A stretch of 64,000 nt of DNA from Ridgeia piscesae (taxonomy: Eukaryota; Annelida; Polychaeta; Sabellida; Siboglinidae), in NCBI GenBank assembly GCA_025642075.2, contig JAODUO010001347.1, positions 1 through 64,000 on the forward strand, written 5' to 3'. The position numbers were made by a program, and so were the translations under genes. Positions 10,989 to 22,100 of this stretch are shown here, piece by piece. Under the pieces are notes generated by a model. That model was not told where the DNA came from. It did no database searches and saw only the letters and a program-made list of their open reading frames with translations. Position 1 is the stretch's first letter. Each line of letters begins with the position of its first letter.

Positions 10989-11350
10989 GTGTCTGACACT
11001 CGTTTATCGCCCACAGCAGTAACCGAATATGTAAAATATACGGAGGCCTAAAATATAATCAATAGGTTCATTCATCTCATGGGCACTAGTTTAGTTCAGA
11101 GCTACAAACAACAGAAAACAACCTTTGAGTAGCGCATAAGAAGGCAGTGTTCACTAAATTATACAAGTTAGTAATCCTGCGCCTTCTGGACTTTACCAAT
11201 TCACTCTCCGTGTGGAGGCGCCACCGTTTATAACCAACCTCGATTTACCTGACACCACGGGATGGAGCCACATGTGAGCGTTCTTATCAATAGGGGAAGG
11301 CAGTGTTACTGTTAGTTGAGCCACTGGTTTAGTTGAGTCACTTATTATGT
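10989..11350 (-). mobile_element. Isolated 5' leader of the LINE family at 49930-53360
   Basis: From tatcgcccacagcagtaacc to ggcagtgtta...gttgagccactgg this matches 53091-53360, the leader upstream of the endonuclease frame of the minus-strand LINE. Shared blocks include the aaggcagtgttcactaaatt word and gcgttcttatcaatagggg. The element body is absent: homology begins at the point where the ORF would end its leader. Either a leader-only copy or the remnant of a recombined element. Confidence 0.6.
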
Positions 11351-11515
11351 TATCCACAAAACTAAACAGCCACCATTGTTTATCTAGTGATGTTGCATGG
11401 TTGCACTATGGTTTCCAAAGCCACTGATATATTCTTTTTATTGGAATATACAGTGAACACTCTTGCTTAAGCAATATGCATGGTTTCAATTAATTGTTTG
11501 ACACAACAGCTCATG

Positions 11516-11586
11516 ATATATATATATATATATATAAATATATATATACCTGTATATATATACACCTGTATATATATATACATATA
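11516..11586. repeat. (TA)n-rich microsatellite
   Basis: Runs of tatatata interrupted by cctgtatatatatacacctg, a locally palindromic stretch. Confidence 0.9.
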
Positions 11587-11599
11587 AACAAAGGTAGGG

Positions 11600-12335
11600 A
11601 ATGTGTGAATGCTCTACAATGTTTGTGTAAATGTCCTACAATATGATACAAGTATGAATGCCCTATGCTGGTAGCTGGTATGGCTGGTGTGAAGGCCCTA
11701 CAATTATACAGCTTGTGCGAATGCCCTACATTGGTACGTCAGGTGTTAATGCCCTACAATTATAGAGCATGTTTGTATGCCTACAGAAACCCAGTGGGAA
11801 ACAGAGAAAATTTCCTCCCATGGAGAAAAAAACGTAGTGAAATAAAACGTCTTTTTGTCGAAGCATTTTGCGAAATGTGAAGGCATGTAACACCCTGCCA
11901 GTTATACTTAAATCAACGTTGTGTTGTTCTGTATAATTGCATTGACAATGTTTCATTAATCTCAAGTGTCAACATAATTATTTCATGTAATTCCATGCCT
12001 ACATTTAATTACAAATGTGATTTAATCATTTACAGCCCTGAAAACATTACCAAAAAAAAGAACTGCATACACAGTTTCTAGTTTGGGGTCCGCCTTTCCT
12101 TTTTGGGTCAGTTCGCCAGAATTCAACTGAATGAAAGCGCTCTTTATGTGGCCTATATATAAGCCTGGATTGATACTGATTGAGATTCGAAGGTCATGTG
12201 CAGAGAATATAAAAAGGAACACAGAATACAGAAGACGGTAAACTGTGAAATGAGGCTGGTGTGAATGCCCTACAAAAATAGGGCATATGAATGTCCTACA
12301 ATGCTATGGCAGGTGTGAATGCCCTACCATAGAAC
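11600..12335. repeat. Degenerate gtgaatgccctacaa motif repeats
   Basis: The word (g)tgaatg(c/t)cctaca(a/t) recurs about every 30-45 bases at 11605-11765, and again at 12255-12330 beyond an inserted cassette fragment. It looks like an old short tandem repeat broken by the insertion. No coding is seen. Confidence 0.5.
11955..12230. repeat. Zinc-finger cassette 3' flank, fragment F
   Basis: Contains the words tttctagtttggggtccgcct, gggtcagttcgccaga and gaaggtcatgtgcagagaat, found at 5660-5960 in copy A. The zinc-finger part is absent. It is one of six dispersed copies of the flank. Confidence 0.65.
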
Positions 12336-12386
12336 GCTGAAGCAGAGGAAGTAACCTTGCTCGGGAAGATGTTCTGAAATCACAAA

Positions 12387-12459
12387 TTATATATATATTA
12401 TATATATATTATATTATATGTATATATACATATTTGTAGGCCGAGCTATATGATATATG

Positions 12460-12506
<47 letters not shown>
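12387..12506. repeat. (TA)n microsatellite
   Basis: Two tata-rich blocks separated by tttgtaggccgagctatatg, the second a pure (TA)n of about 20 units. Confidence 0.9.
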
Positions 12507-12509
<3 letters not shown>

Positions 12510-13480
12510 AACTTAGTAAAATATATTGAAATCAAAATTTTGTTGTACTAAATATTTTTATTATAAACTCTTTCAACATCGAGTGTAAGGTGTACAATCA
12601 ACATAACAAATATTATGATAAACCCATAGCAACAACATTATGTATATAGCATCAGTTGCTCATTACATATTGTATCTAAACTGCTAATCTGTATAACACA
12701 ATTTGAACTATATGCACAGTTACAGAAAATATTCCCCGAATCAATAATTGCTATCTTGATCACATATATTAAGTTATTGTTAATACATGAACAACAGATG
12801 AACTTGTCGAAAACATAAAGCATTTGAGTGCAATAACTCGACAAAGTCTAGAAACTAACAATGTTTGTTGTCACATTTTTTGTAGCAACAATGGGTAAAA
12901 ACATACACTCTTTGTTTGATTTGTTGTCATGATAATTGATAAACCTGGTTAGCAATAATACTTTCAGGACTGAATTGTCTAAATTTAAATCGAGAATTCA
13001 CCAATAGGCAGCTACAGTATAATTACAAATTATAATTATTCCTGGTACCAAAGACCCATGTTCGTTTCATAAGTAATTATAAATAAATATTATATTTGTT
13101 TTTTATTTTGATTAGACAGGGATATTGTTGTTCTTCATGGAATTGATGAACTGTAGTTTACTTAACACATCAACCTTCAGTATATGGCTGTGTCCATAGA
13201 ATATGATTTCACATGGCTTGAGATTTTACTTAAAATATGTACATCACTAAGCAAAAATATTTTTTTATACATAATATATTCCAGCAGTAATGATTTTATT
13301 ACATAATGGTGACATTAAAGTTTAGTATCGGGTGTAACAATAATTGCTGTAGTTTGATATTGGGCAAAACAGTTGTATAATAATTAGGCAAAACCAAATT
13401 TATGTTTGCAAAACAAGTAACGTATACTCATCGCATTAATACATATATACATCAACACACCTTTATATAGGATAACCATA
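12507..13480. other. No recognisable feature
   Basis: AT-rich sequence with only short frames; nothing recognised on either strand. Confidence 0.5.
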
Positions 13481-14690
13481 TTTCACAGACAGTTGATTAA
13501 TGTTTGCGTGCACGTGAACAATTCTGCTCACGTCCATAACCACAAGTATGTGGGCTAGACCTTGGTGTCAGGTGAAACTAACTTTTCTTGAAAATAAATT
13601 TATTACACTGACATCAATTCAGGCATCTAGTTATAACTGTTATGGAAAAAATATTTCCATTAATAAATGAGTTCCATGTCCCCGGAGGAGCTAAAGGTTC
13701 AGGCAGAAACAGGCAACATTTTAATATTTTGCTTTTTGGGAGGCCCTGAGATTACTAGTAAACTGCAAATTTCTAGAGTGCAACGAAGTTCATGCAAAAT
13801 TAGAGGAAAAGCTTCAGGAACGTTTTTAATTAAAACAGGAAAACATGCAGTGCATCAGTTTTAAGGCTAAAAAAAGTGTCTCTAGGAGGCTTAACAAAGT
13901 GTCAATGAGATTTATATATCTTGTGCATAATGACAGTACCACAAGAAACATATCTGCAACAAAATAAAACAGGTCTTCAACGGTTTCTGAGATCTGAGGG
14001 CTAATGGTGGACTGGGGACACAAAGTGATGTCACGTGTCCATTGAACCTTTAGCCCAAAGAACTGAAAATGGAAAACATATTATGGCTGTTTTTGACTAT
14101 AGTAGCAGGAACTGGCATACCTACTTTTTACATACAATAGTGAATCAACACATTCCCTGAACGAACTCGTCAAAACAAATCCAACAATATGTACAATTTA
14201 CGTGTGACATAACAAATAAGTAACTCATACAGCGAGGAAAATTAAAAACAAAGTGTCACAAACATTTTTGGAGAATGCAAGGCATATTCATGAATATTTG
14301 GGTCAATTTTGCCAGACTTACCAATGGTATAATAATTTGCATTTTCTTTATAGACCACTTATTATTCAATTTTAACAGCAATCATCAAGTGACACACAAC
14401 ATTACAATTGCAGCATGGAGTATTTACAGTAACAAATGGAGCAATTGTAGTCATTTGGTTAACCATATTTGTTAGTTACTGTTACGATACATCATAGAGT
14501 TGTACTAAAACACATCCTGATATGACAACTGGTTCATGAAGTAGTAACCTTGCGAAGTAAGGTTTGACGAAAGATATAACTGTGATACTATAGAATGCCA
14601 AAATAATAGCGACATAGAAGTATCATAGATAAAGACACGTGCCATAAAATGACGACTTAGTTATGTACAACATTTTTAGGATTTCTCACC
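13480..14690. repeat. Zinc-finger cassette 3' flank, copy D (interrupted)
   Basis: 13490-13665 matches 5985-6170 of copy A (gcgtgcacgtgaac, acatcaattcaggcat). 14270-14690 matches 6280-6700 (catattcatgaatatttgg, gttcatgaagt, cttgcgaagtaag). The 600 bases between are unrelated to copy A and unrecognised; they may be an insertion. This flank leads into the zinc-finger pseudogene at 14690-16452. Confidence 0.6.
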
Positions 14691-16452
14691 AGTGGGGAAA
14701 CTTACATGGCTCTTCAAAGTACCGCCTTTTGAGAATTGTTTACCATAGGCATCACATTAATAGGGTCCCTGGGTGGATACAGACAAGTGTCTTTAAATAA
14801 TCACTTCGTGAGAATTGTGCACCACAGGTATAACATTTATATAGTTTATACCCAACATGGGTACGGACATGGGATTTCAAACTACAACTATGTGAGAATT
14901 GTGCACCACAGGTATAACATTTGTATGGTTTTCCCCAGTGTGGATACGGACATGGGACTTCGCAAAAAACTAATTTATGAGAATTGTGCACCACAGGTGT
15001 CACATCTATATTGTTTATCCCCCGTGTGGATTCGGACATGGGGGTCAAATACACTGAAATGAACTTAAAAACAAATACTCTTCAGGGATTCAAATATAAA
15101 TACATTTAAATACATTATAAACTATTTCAAGTACTTATCATTTTCAGGATATATTACTATATAGGTAAAATAAAAGCAAATTATATCTCGAAACATCAAG
15201 TTTATCGGCATAATTAGTGGTTTGCTCATAAGACAACAGGCACATCTGTGCAAGGGAGTCTTGTTATTGCTAACTAAATCAGTGACAACTGACATAGAAA
15301 CGTCTATCCACAGAGGTAAAGTGTTGTTTATTAAGTTAATAAAATACCTATGTTGTCCTCAGAAGAGGGCTAGGGTCTTATGAGGAAGTGTCACAGCTCA
15401 ACTGGAAAGACAACCTGGAGGCCAGAACAACCTGGTGCCAGCTTAGAGCCTGACTAATAAGCAAAGGGTATATTGACCTATGGTCACCCTCAGGTGCTAA
15501 TCCAATCCTCTGGGTCAGACCAACCAAAGGTTGTGGTCACTGCCAGGGCCATGTCTGCTGTCAAGTGTCTTCTTCAGTAATTAGCACTGTTGAATGAAAG
15601 ACACATTAAAGTTGCAATCAATGGGTATTTTGAAGGTTAAAAACAATCCATTCTGTGAAATGTGATTTACAGTGTAGGTAGTGAGTTTGGCAGGCATTAC
15701 ATGTGATTATGAAACATAAATGTCGATACTGACAATGTATTTTAAAATGTCAAGTATTTAAAATACAAATACTTTTAAATTCCTCAATATAAAATACTTT
15801 TTAAAAAGTATTTAAATAATTTTTCAAATACAAATATATTAGACCCTGGTCTGGTGGATATGAACAAGGGATTCCAAATTACCACCATGTGAGGATTGTG
15901 CACCACATTTGTATGGTTTATCCTGTGTGGATACAGACCCGACTATTCCAACGTCCACTTTGTGAGAATTGTGCACCATAAGAATCACATTTGTATAGTT
16001 TATCCTCTGTATGGTTGACATGTTTCTTCAAACTACCACATTGTGAGAATTGCACACCACAGGTATCACATTTATATGGTTTTTGCGCAGTGTGGATATG
16101 GACAGGACTCTTCAATATCCACTTTTTGAGACTTCTGCACCAGAGGTATTACATTTATATGATTGTTCCTCTGTGTGGATAAGGACAGGACTCTTCCAAT
16201 GTTCACTTTGTGACAATTATGCACCACAGGTATATCACATTTGTATGTTTTTCCCCAGTGTGGATACGGACATGTTTTTTTCTTCAAATAACCACCTTGT
16301 GAGAATTGTTCACCACAGATATCACATTTGTATGGCTTTTCCCCACCAGTGTGGATAAGCATGTGTCTTCAAATAATCTCTTTGTGAGAATTGTTCACCA
16401 TAGCTATCACATTTGTATGTTTTTTTACCAGTGTGGATATGGACATGACTCT
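14690..16452 (-). pseudogene. C2H2 zinc-finger pseudogene D, split by element X
   Basis: Minus-strand finger units ([59 protein letters not shown]) occur on both sides of an insertion at 15034-15853, in several frames with stops, missing cysteines and short deletions. About nine units can be counted. The array ends at about 16452 against an AT-rich run, with no N-terminal region like that of genes A and B. It is a decayed paralogue and cannot give a protein. Confidence 0.8.
15034..15853 (-). mobile_element. hAT-like element X, complete copy inside pseudogene D
   Basis: In reverse orientation this matches the X copy at 42727-43524, including the central block with ggtgctaatccaatcctctggg and cctggtgccag. 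The ends are ggacatgggggtcaaat and gaccctggtctg. The flanks are gtggattc (15026-15033) and gtggatat (15854-15861). Uninterrupted fingers have gtggatac there, so this is an 8-bp target duplication with one or two later changes, as expected for hAT transposition. The element is about 820 bp, has no transposase frame, and is non-autonomous. Confidence 0.7.
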
Positions 16453-16613
16453 TCCTTGTTTTATTTATTTATTTACTTACTTTTTGATACTTACTATTTA
16501 TCTAGATTTCTATGTTATAAATAAATTTATTTCTTATTTATTTAAATTTCTATATAATTAATTGTTGACACAAACAAAGGTTACAGTTTAAGGAGACATG
16601 GTCATGTACTAAC

Positions 16614-16792
16614 CTCACACCGCCAAATACTCAGCAGTTGCCTGTGTATATCTGTAGATACGGACACCAGGTACTGACCATAGGTTTCAGATGAGTTGGG
16701 GGTGGATCTATTCTTTGCATGCTTCAGGAGGCCCATGACTTCCTCTGTTGACGCCCGCAATGTATCGGGGAGTCCTTGGCCTTGCAAACTGC
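16614..16792 (-). CDS. Candidate internal exon of the minus-strand coiled-coil gene
   Basis: Acceptor-like ttttctcctgaag/GC, then an open frame containing LPDTLRASTEEVMGLLKHAK and SETYGQYLVSVSTDIHRQLL, then donor-like GAG/gttagta. The peptide looks like a helical, soluble protein segment; no family is recognised. Its incoming phase (1, or 2 if the acceptor is four bases further in) does not match the phase-0 end of the exon at 17442-17630. Either a small exon between them is missed, or it belongs to another transcript. Confidence 0.45.
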
Positions 16793-17441
16793 CTTCAGGA
16801 GAAAAGCAATACAATATAAACATTATAGTTGATTAATTATTTACATTAAGTTAATGATACGATTTTACATTTTTACATGTTTCAGATGTCTCTTTGTAAA
16901 TTTTGTACATTATGTTAAAAATCCATTATCAGTTTGATTACTTTTGCTCCTCGCGTTTGAGACTAATTTCACGAAAAAGCAAACCTACAAAGTATCCCCT
17001 GTGACACGCTAATTCGTTTATGCATATATGTGCCTTCTTTTTTATGAAATAAACAGAAAACTCAGAAAAATATAAAAGCTTTGGTAGCGAATTGTTGAAC
17101 CACACATCTGAGTTATCGTGACATCCGGAAAAGACTGTAGCTTGAAAATCTCACATGATCGATCGAGCCTGGATGGCTGATCTCGGATTCTGCATGTAAC
17201 CGTTTAAACAAATGGCGCCAGCTGTTGCCAACGCGATCGGTTTTCGTCTGCTACCCAGTGTAACGCTGATTGGTTTTTATATTAAGCAAACGGCGCTTAT
17301 TACTTGACCTATTTATATAGAACGCGACTGGACATGAAAGAAAAGGATTGGCGATGGGCAAAACAAAATGATTTGGAAGCTTTAATTAATAATAATAAAT
17401 GATTCTACATTATTGTTATGAGTGACATGTTTGATATTTAC

Positions 17442-17630
17442 CTTCCCCTTCCCCTTGCCCCTGGTCCCCTTGCCTATCCTGTCAGAGGTGGATAGTCTGG
17501 TAAGAACCTCCAGCGAGAGCTCCACAGGATCTGCCTCTGTGCGTGGTGGTGTGGGACCGAGAGGACTGCCTGGTGTGCTGCCCTCATCACTACCCTCATC
17601 CACTGGGGGCTCCTCTACTGTCTCACCAAG
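17442..17630 (-). CDS. Candidate exon, acidic then Gly/Lys-rich (63 codons)
   Basis: A good acceptor (ttctgcttcttgcag/CTT) and donor (AAG/gtaaatat) bound exactly 63 codons, phase 0 to phase 0. The peptide runs LGETVEEPPVDEGSDEGS, a proline-rich PLGPTPPRTE piece, VELSLEVLTRLSTSDRIGKG and a basic RGKGKGK end. It is probably a disordered linker in a cytoplasmic or ciliary/cytoskeletal protein; that is inference from composition only. Confidence 0.55.
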
Positions 17631-18267
17631 CTGCAAGAAGCAGAATTAAACAATATATAAATAAAGTATGACATGAAAATTAATGTTGTGATACATCACT
17701 GTATGACAAACATCCATCATAATCATTTCAGTAAATTATTAGATGCTTTTATCTTTTTAACAGTTATGACTTAATATTGTAAAATATATATGACATATTT
17801 ATTGTAATTTAATATTTATTTATTTATTGATACATTTTATTGCATTCTTAATTGCTTTAATTAATTCATTCATTATACATTACAATATCATTACATGTTT
17901 TTATATTGTTAACTTTTTTTGGTATAAAGGCTGTTGCTTCTGCAGCTGCACTAACATAAACTTCCGCCTATAATTATAACAGATTGTGTACTTACACCTG
18001 CATGGGGTGACTTATCTACATTTTACAGTGAATTGAAACTGCATTTTACACACAATAAGAATGAATTTTACATAAATTTCTATGATTTTACATTTTACAG
18101 CAAACATATTCTACAGTTTTACAGGTGAATAATTGACCATTTACAGTCAATTAAAAATATGTTTATACATTTTACAGGAATATGTTATACGAAGGGGGGT
18201 CATAAAACATGGGGGAAATGCACATTTTTATGATGTTATAATGGTGTAAAAACACAGAAATACTTAC

Positions 18268-18348
18268 AGTACTTTTTTGGGTGGCAACTGCTTCTTCTTC
18301 CCCTTCCTCCCTTCCTTCTCCCCAGTCCCTCCCTTCCTCCCTGCTCTC
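18268..18348 (-). CDS. Candidate short charged exon (27 codons)
   Basis: A strong donor, ACT/gtaagtatt, ends the exon at 18268. A weak acceptor, accaaagag/GAG, would give 27 codons in phase 0 (ESREEGRDWGEGREEGEEEA) that join in frame to LGETVEEP of the next exon. The alternative frame of the same DNA gives a Lys-rich peptide starting MPPKRRAGRKGGTGEKEGRK from an ATG at 18362, but it would leave phase 2 and hit a stop in the next exon. The first reading is therefore preferred. The purine-rich DNA makes chance open frames easy. Confidence 0.4.
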
Positions 18349-18464
18349 CTCTTTGGTGGCATTGTGTGTGTGATAAGTAGAATAATCCAAATAGATAATC
18401 CAAGATGCTCATATATGTCTCTCCTCCTTGCAATATACCGCATGTTTGAAACATTTCCGTTACA

Positions 18465-18790
18465 CGGGCAGTTCTTAAAGCATTCGGCCGGACGTTAGAG
18501 TAAGCCGAAAACGTTCGGAAAGCATGCAGAAAGAGTTCGGTCCATTCTAGGTAGATTCGCCATGTTCTGAAAGCATTCAGAAAGTATACAGAAAGCGGTC
18601 GGAAAGGAAACCTTTCGAAGTCAACATGCGGGAAGTATTCGGTCTAAACCTGAAAGCATTCTGAAACCATACTGAAAACATTTGGCGAAAACACATTCGG
18701 AGGGACATTCAGCCAGTTTAAAAAATCACACCACTTTCGTATACGGAAAACAAACGGAAGCTCATTCGGGCCAGAGTGATCGCCCCATTA
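18465..18790. repeat. Degenerate short repeats (gcattcggaaag type)
   Basis: The words attcgg, gttcgg, gcattc(a/t)gaaag and aagcatt recur every 12-25 bases. This is a decayed minisatellite within the intron between exons 18933-19073 and 18268-18348. Non-coding. Confidence 0.45.
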
Positions 18791-18932
18791 CCAGGTAGTT
18801 GTGATGGAACATATATTTGACCAGCTGTGGTAGCACAAGTACTTATCCAGCTGTGACTGAAAAGATACTTCACTAGATATGACAGAAATTAGAAGAGGTA
18901 CTTTTGTGTGACAGGATGACAACAGAACACAC

Positions 18933-19073
18933 CTCTTCCTGTTTCTCCCGTGTGATGTGCCAGTCCTCCATAATATGGTTGTACTCCTCCTCCAGGGACT
19001 TCAAGTCCTCCTCCCACTTGTTCAGTGGCTTCTTCTCCTTCATGTACACATTGTGTCTCATCTCGTAGTCCAC
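18933..19073 (-). CDS. Coiled-coil exon (47 codons)
   Basis: The acceptor ctttatttcag/GTG and donor GAG/gtgtgt bound exactly 47 codons in phase 0. The peptide VDYEMRHNVYMKEKKPLNKW... continues as an acidic helix (EEDLKSLEEEYNHIMEDW) ending REKQEE. The heptad-like charge pattern indicates a coiled coil. It follows in phase from the exon ending at 25448 (KYDKEIGEKQ) across a 6.4-kb intron filled by the 51-bp array. The composition resembles axonemal/ciliary regulatory-complex proteins, but I do not recognise the gene. This is the best supported exon of the model. Confidence 0.65.
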
Positions 19074-19110
19074 CTGAAATAAAGAACAATAATTAATACT
19101 AGTTGTGTAT
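19074..19110 (-). promoter_or_regulatory. 3' splice site of exon 18933-19073
   Basis: On the minus strand the intron ends tattaattattgttct followed by ttatttcag. The branch-point-like taAt lies 25 nt or less from the AG, with a T-rich tract between. This 25-nt layout is the same as that repeated in every unit of the adjacent array (tactaatgttgttg, then tttttcttcag); about 16 of 25 positions agree by eye. Confidence 0.6.
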
Positions 19111-19129
19111 GCTGTCTAACATCATGTAG

Positions 19130-22100
19130 TCTTCCTAAAAAAGTGCATGATATTGTATTCAACCTGAAGAAACAGAGTAACTATTACTTCTCCACCTGAA
19201 GAAAAAGTTTGAAATTAGGACACAAGTCTACAATCCCTGAAGAAAAACTATTAAATTAGTACACATGTCAGCAATCTCAATCTCCTCCTGAAGAACAATT
19301 ATGAAATTAGTACACATGTCTGCAGTCTCTTTCTCCTCCTGAAGAAAAACACAAAAATAAGTACAAATGTCCAGTATTTCTCTTCCTGAAGAAAAACAAT
19401 AACATTAGTACAAATGCCTAGTATCTTTCTCTTCCTGAAAAAAACAACAACATTAGTACACATGCCTACAGTCTCTTTCTCCTCCTGAAGAAAAACAATA
19501 ACATTAGTACAGATGTCTGGAGTCTTTCTCCTCCTGAAGAAAAATAAATTAGTACAAATGTCTACAGTCGCTTTCTCCTCCTGAACAAACACAATAAAAT
19601 TAGTATAAATGTCTAGTCTCTTTCTCCTCGTGAGGAAAAACAATAACATTAGTACAAATGTATGCAGTCTCTTACTCCTCCTGAAAAAAGACATTAGGAC
19701 AAATGCCTAAAATCTTTGTCCTCCTGAAGAAAAACAATAAAATTAGTACACATGTCTACAGTCTCTTTCTCCTCCTGAAGAAAAAGAATAAATTAGTACA
19801 CATGTCTAGTCTATTTCTCCTCCTGAGGAAAAATAATGAAATTAGTACACATGTCTACAGTCTCTTTCTCCTCCTGAGGAAAAACAATGAAATTAGTACA
19901 CATGTCTACAGTCTCTTTCTCTCCTGAACAAAAACAATAAATTAGTACACATGTCTACAGTCTCTTTCTCCCCCTGAACAAAAACAATTAAATTAGTACA
20001 CATATCTACAGTCTCTTTCTTCTGCTGAAGAAAAACAATAATATCAGTAGAAATGTCTACAGTCTCTTTCTCCTCCTGAAGAAAAACAACAACATTAGTA
20101 CACATGTCTACAGTCCCTTTCTCCTCCTGAAGAATAACAATAAAATTAGTACAAATGTCTACAGTCTCTTTCTACTCGTGAAGAAAAACTATAAAATGTG
20201 TACTTATGTCTAGTCTCTTTCTCCTCCTGAAGAAAAACAATACTATTAGTACACATGTCTACAGTCTCTTTCTCCTCCTAAGAAAAACAATAACATTAGT
20301 ACACATGTCTAAGGTCTCTTTCTCCTCCTGAAGAAAAACAATAACATTAGTACACTTGACTACAGTTTCTTTCTCCCCCTGAAGAAAAACAACACTATTA
20401 GTACACATGTCTACAGTCTCTTTCTCCTGCTGAAGAAAAACAATAAAATTAGTAGAAATGTTTAGTCTCTTTCTCCTCCTGAAGAAAAACAATAAATTAG
20501 TACACATGTCTACAGTCTCTTTCTCCCCTGAAGAAAAACATACAATTAGTACACATGTCTACAGTCTCTTCTCCTCCTGAAGAAAAACAATACAATTAGT
20601 ACACATGTCTACAGTCTCTTTTTCCCCCTGAAGAAAAAGAATACAATTAGTACATATGTCTACAGTCTCTTCCTCCTCCTGAAGAAAAACAATAACATTA
20701 GTACACATGTTTACAGTCTCTTTCTCCCCTGAAGAAAAACAATAACACTAGTACAAATGTCTACAGTCTCTTTCTCCTCCTGAAGAAAAAAGAATAGTAC
20801 AAATGTCTACAGTCTCTTTCTCCTGCTGAAGAAAAATAATAACATTAGTACAAATGTCTACAGTCTCTTTCTCCCCTGAAAAAACACAATAAAATTAGTA
20901 CAAATGTATACAGTCTCTTTCTCCTGTGAAGAAAAACAACAACATTAGTACACATGCTTAGTCTCTTTCTCCTCCTGAAGAAAAAACAACAATAGTACAA
21001 ATGCCTACAGTCTCTTTCTCCTCCTGAAGAAAAACAATGAAATTAGTACAAATGTCTACAGTCTCTTTCTCCCCTGAAGAAAAACAATAAAATTAGTACA
21101 AATGTCTACAGTCTCTTTCTCCTCCTGAAGAAAAACAACATTAGTACACATGCCTACAGTCTCTCTCCCCTGAAGAAAAACAACAACATTAGTACACATG
21201 CCTATAGTCTCTCTCGCCTCCTGAAGAAAAACAACAATATTAGTACACATGCCTACGGTCTCTCTCTCCTCCTGAAGAAAAACAACAATATTAGAACACA
21301 TGCCTACAGTCTCTTTCTCCTCCTGATGAAAAACAAAACATTAGTACACATGCCTATAGTCTCTCTCACCTCCTGAAGAAAAAAAACATTTGTACAAATG
21401 TCTACAGTCTCTTTCTCCTCCTGAAGAAAAACAATAACATTAGTACAAATGTCTACAGTCTCTTTCTCCCCTGAAGAAAAACAATAAAATTAGTACAAAT
21501 GTCTACAGTCTCTTTCTCCTCCTGAAGAAAAACAACATTAGTACACATGCCTACAGTATCTCTCTCCTGAAGAAAAACAATAACATTAGTTCAAATGCTT
21601 AGTCTCTTTCTCCTGCTGAAGAATAACAACAACATTAGTACACATGCCTATAGTCTCTCTCGCCTCCTGAAGAAAAACAGCAACATTAGTACACATGCCT
21701 ATAGTCTCTCTCACCTCCTGAAGAAAAACAACAACATTTGTACACATGCCTACAGTCTCTCTCTCCTCCTGAAGAAAAACAACAATATTAGTACACATGC
21801 CTATAGTCTCTCTCGCCTCCTGAAGAAAAACAACAACATTTGTACACATGCCTACAGTCTCTGTCTCCTCCTGAAGAAAAACAACAATATTAGTACACAT
21901 GCCTACAGTCTCTCTCTCCTCCTGAAGAAAAACAACAATATTAGTACACATGCCTACAGTCTCTTTCTCCTCCTGATGAAAAACAACAACATTAGTACAC
22001 ATGCCTATAGTCTCTATCACCTCCTGAAGAAAAACAACAACATTTGTACACATGCCTACAGTCTCTTTCTCCTCCTGAAGAAAAACAATAGCATTAGTAC

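Larger units (their letters stand above)
16793..18932 (-). other. Introns of the coiled-coil gene model
   Basis: Outside the exons at 17442-17630 and 18268-18348 this is AT-rich non-coding sequence, apart from the ttcgg-type repeats at 18465-18790. A missing exon that would reconcile the phases of the 17442 and 16614 exons was looked for between 16793 and 17441 and not found. Confidence 0.4.

Noticed and set aside
18268..18362. Start of a protein at ATG 18362 (MPPKRRAGRKGG frame)
   Set aside because: It leaves the exon in phase 2 and runs into a stop in the next exon; the phase-0 reading joins cleanly, although this is not final.
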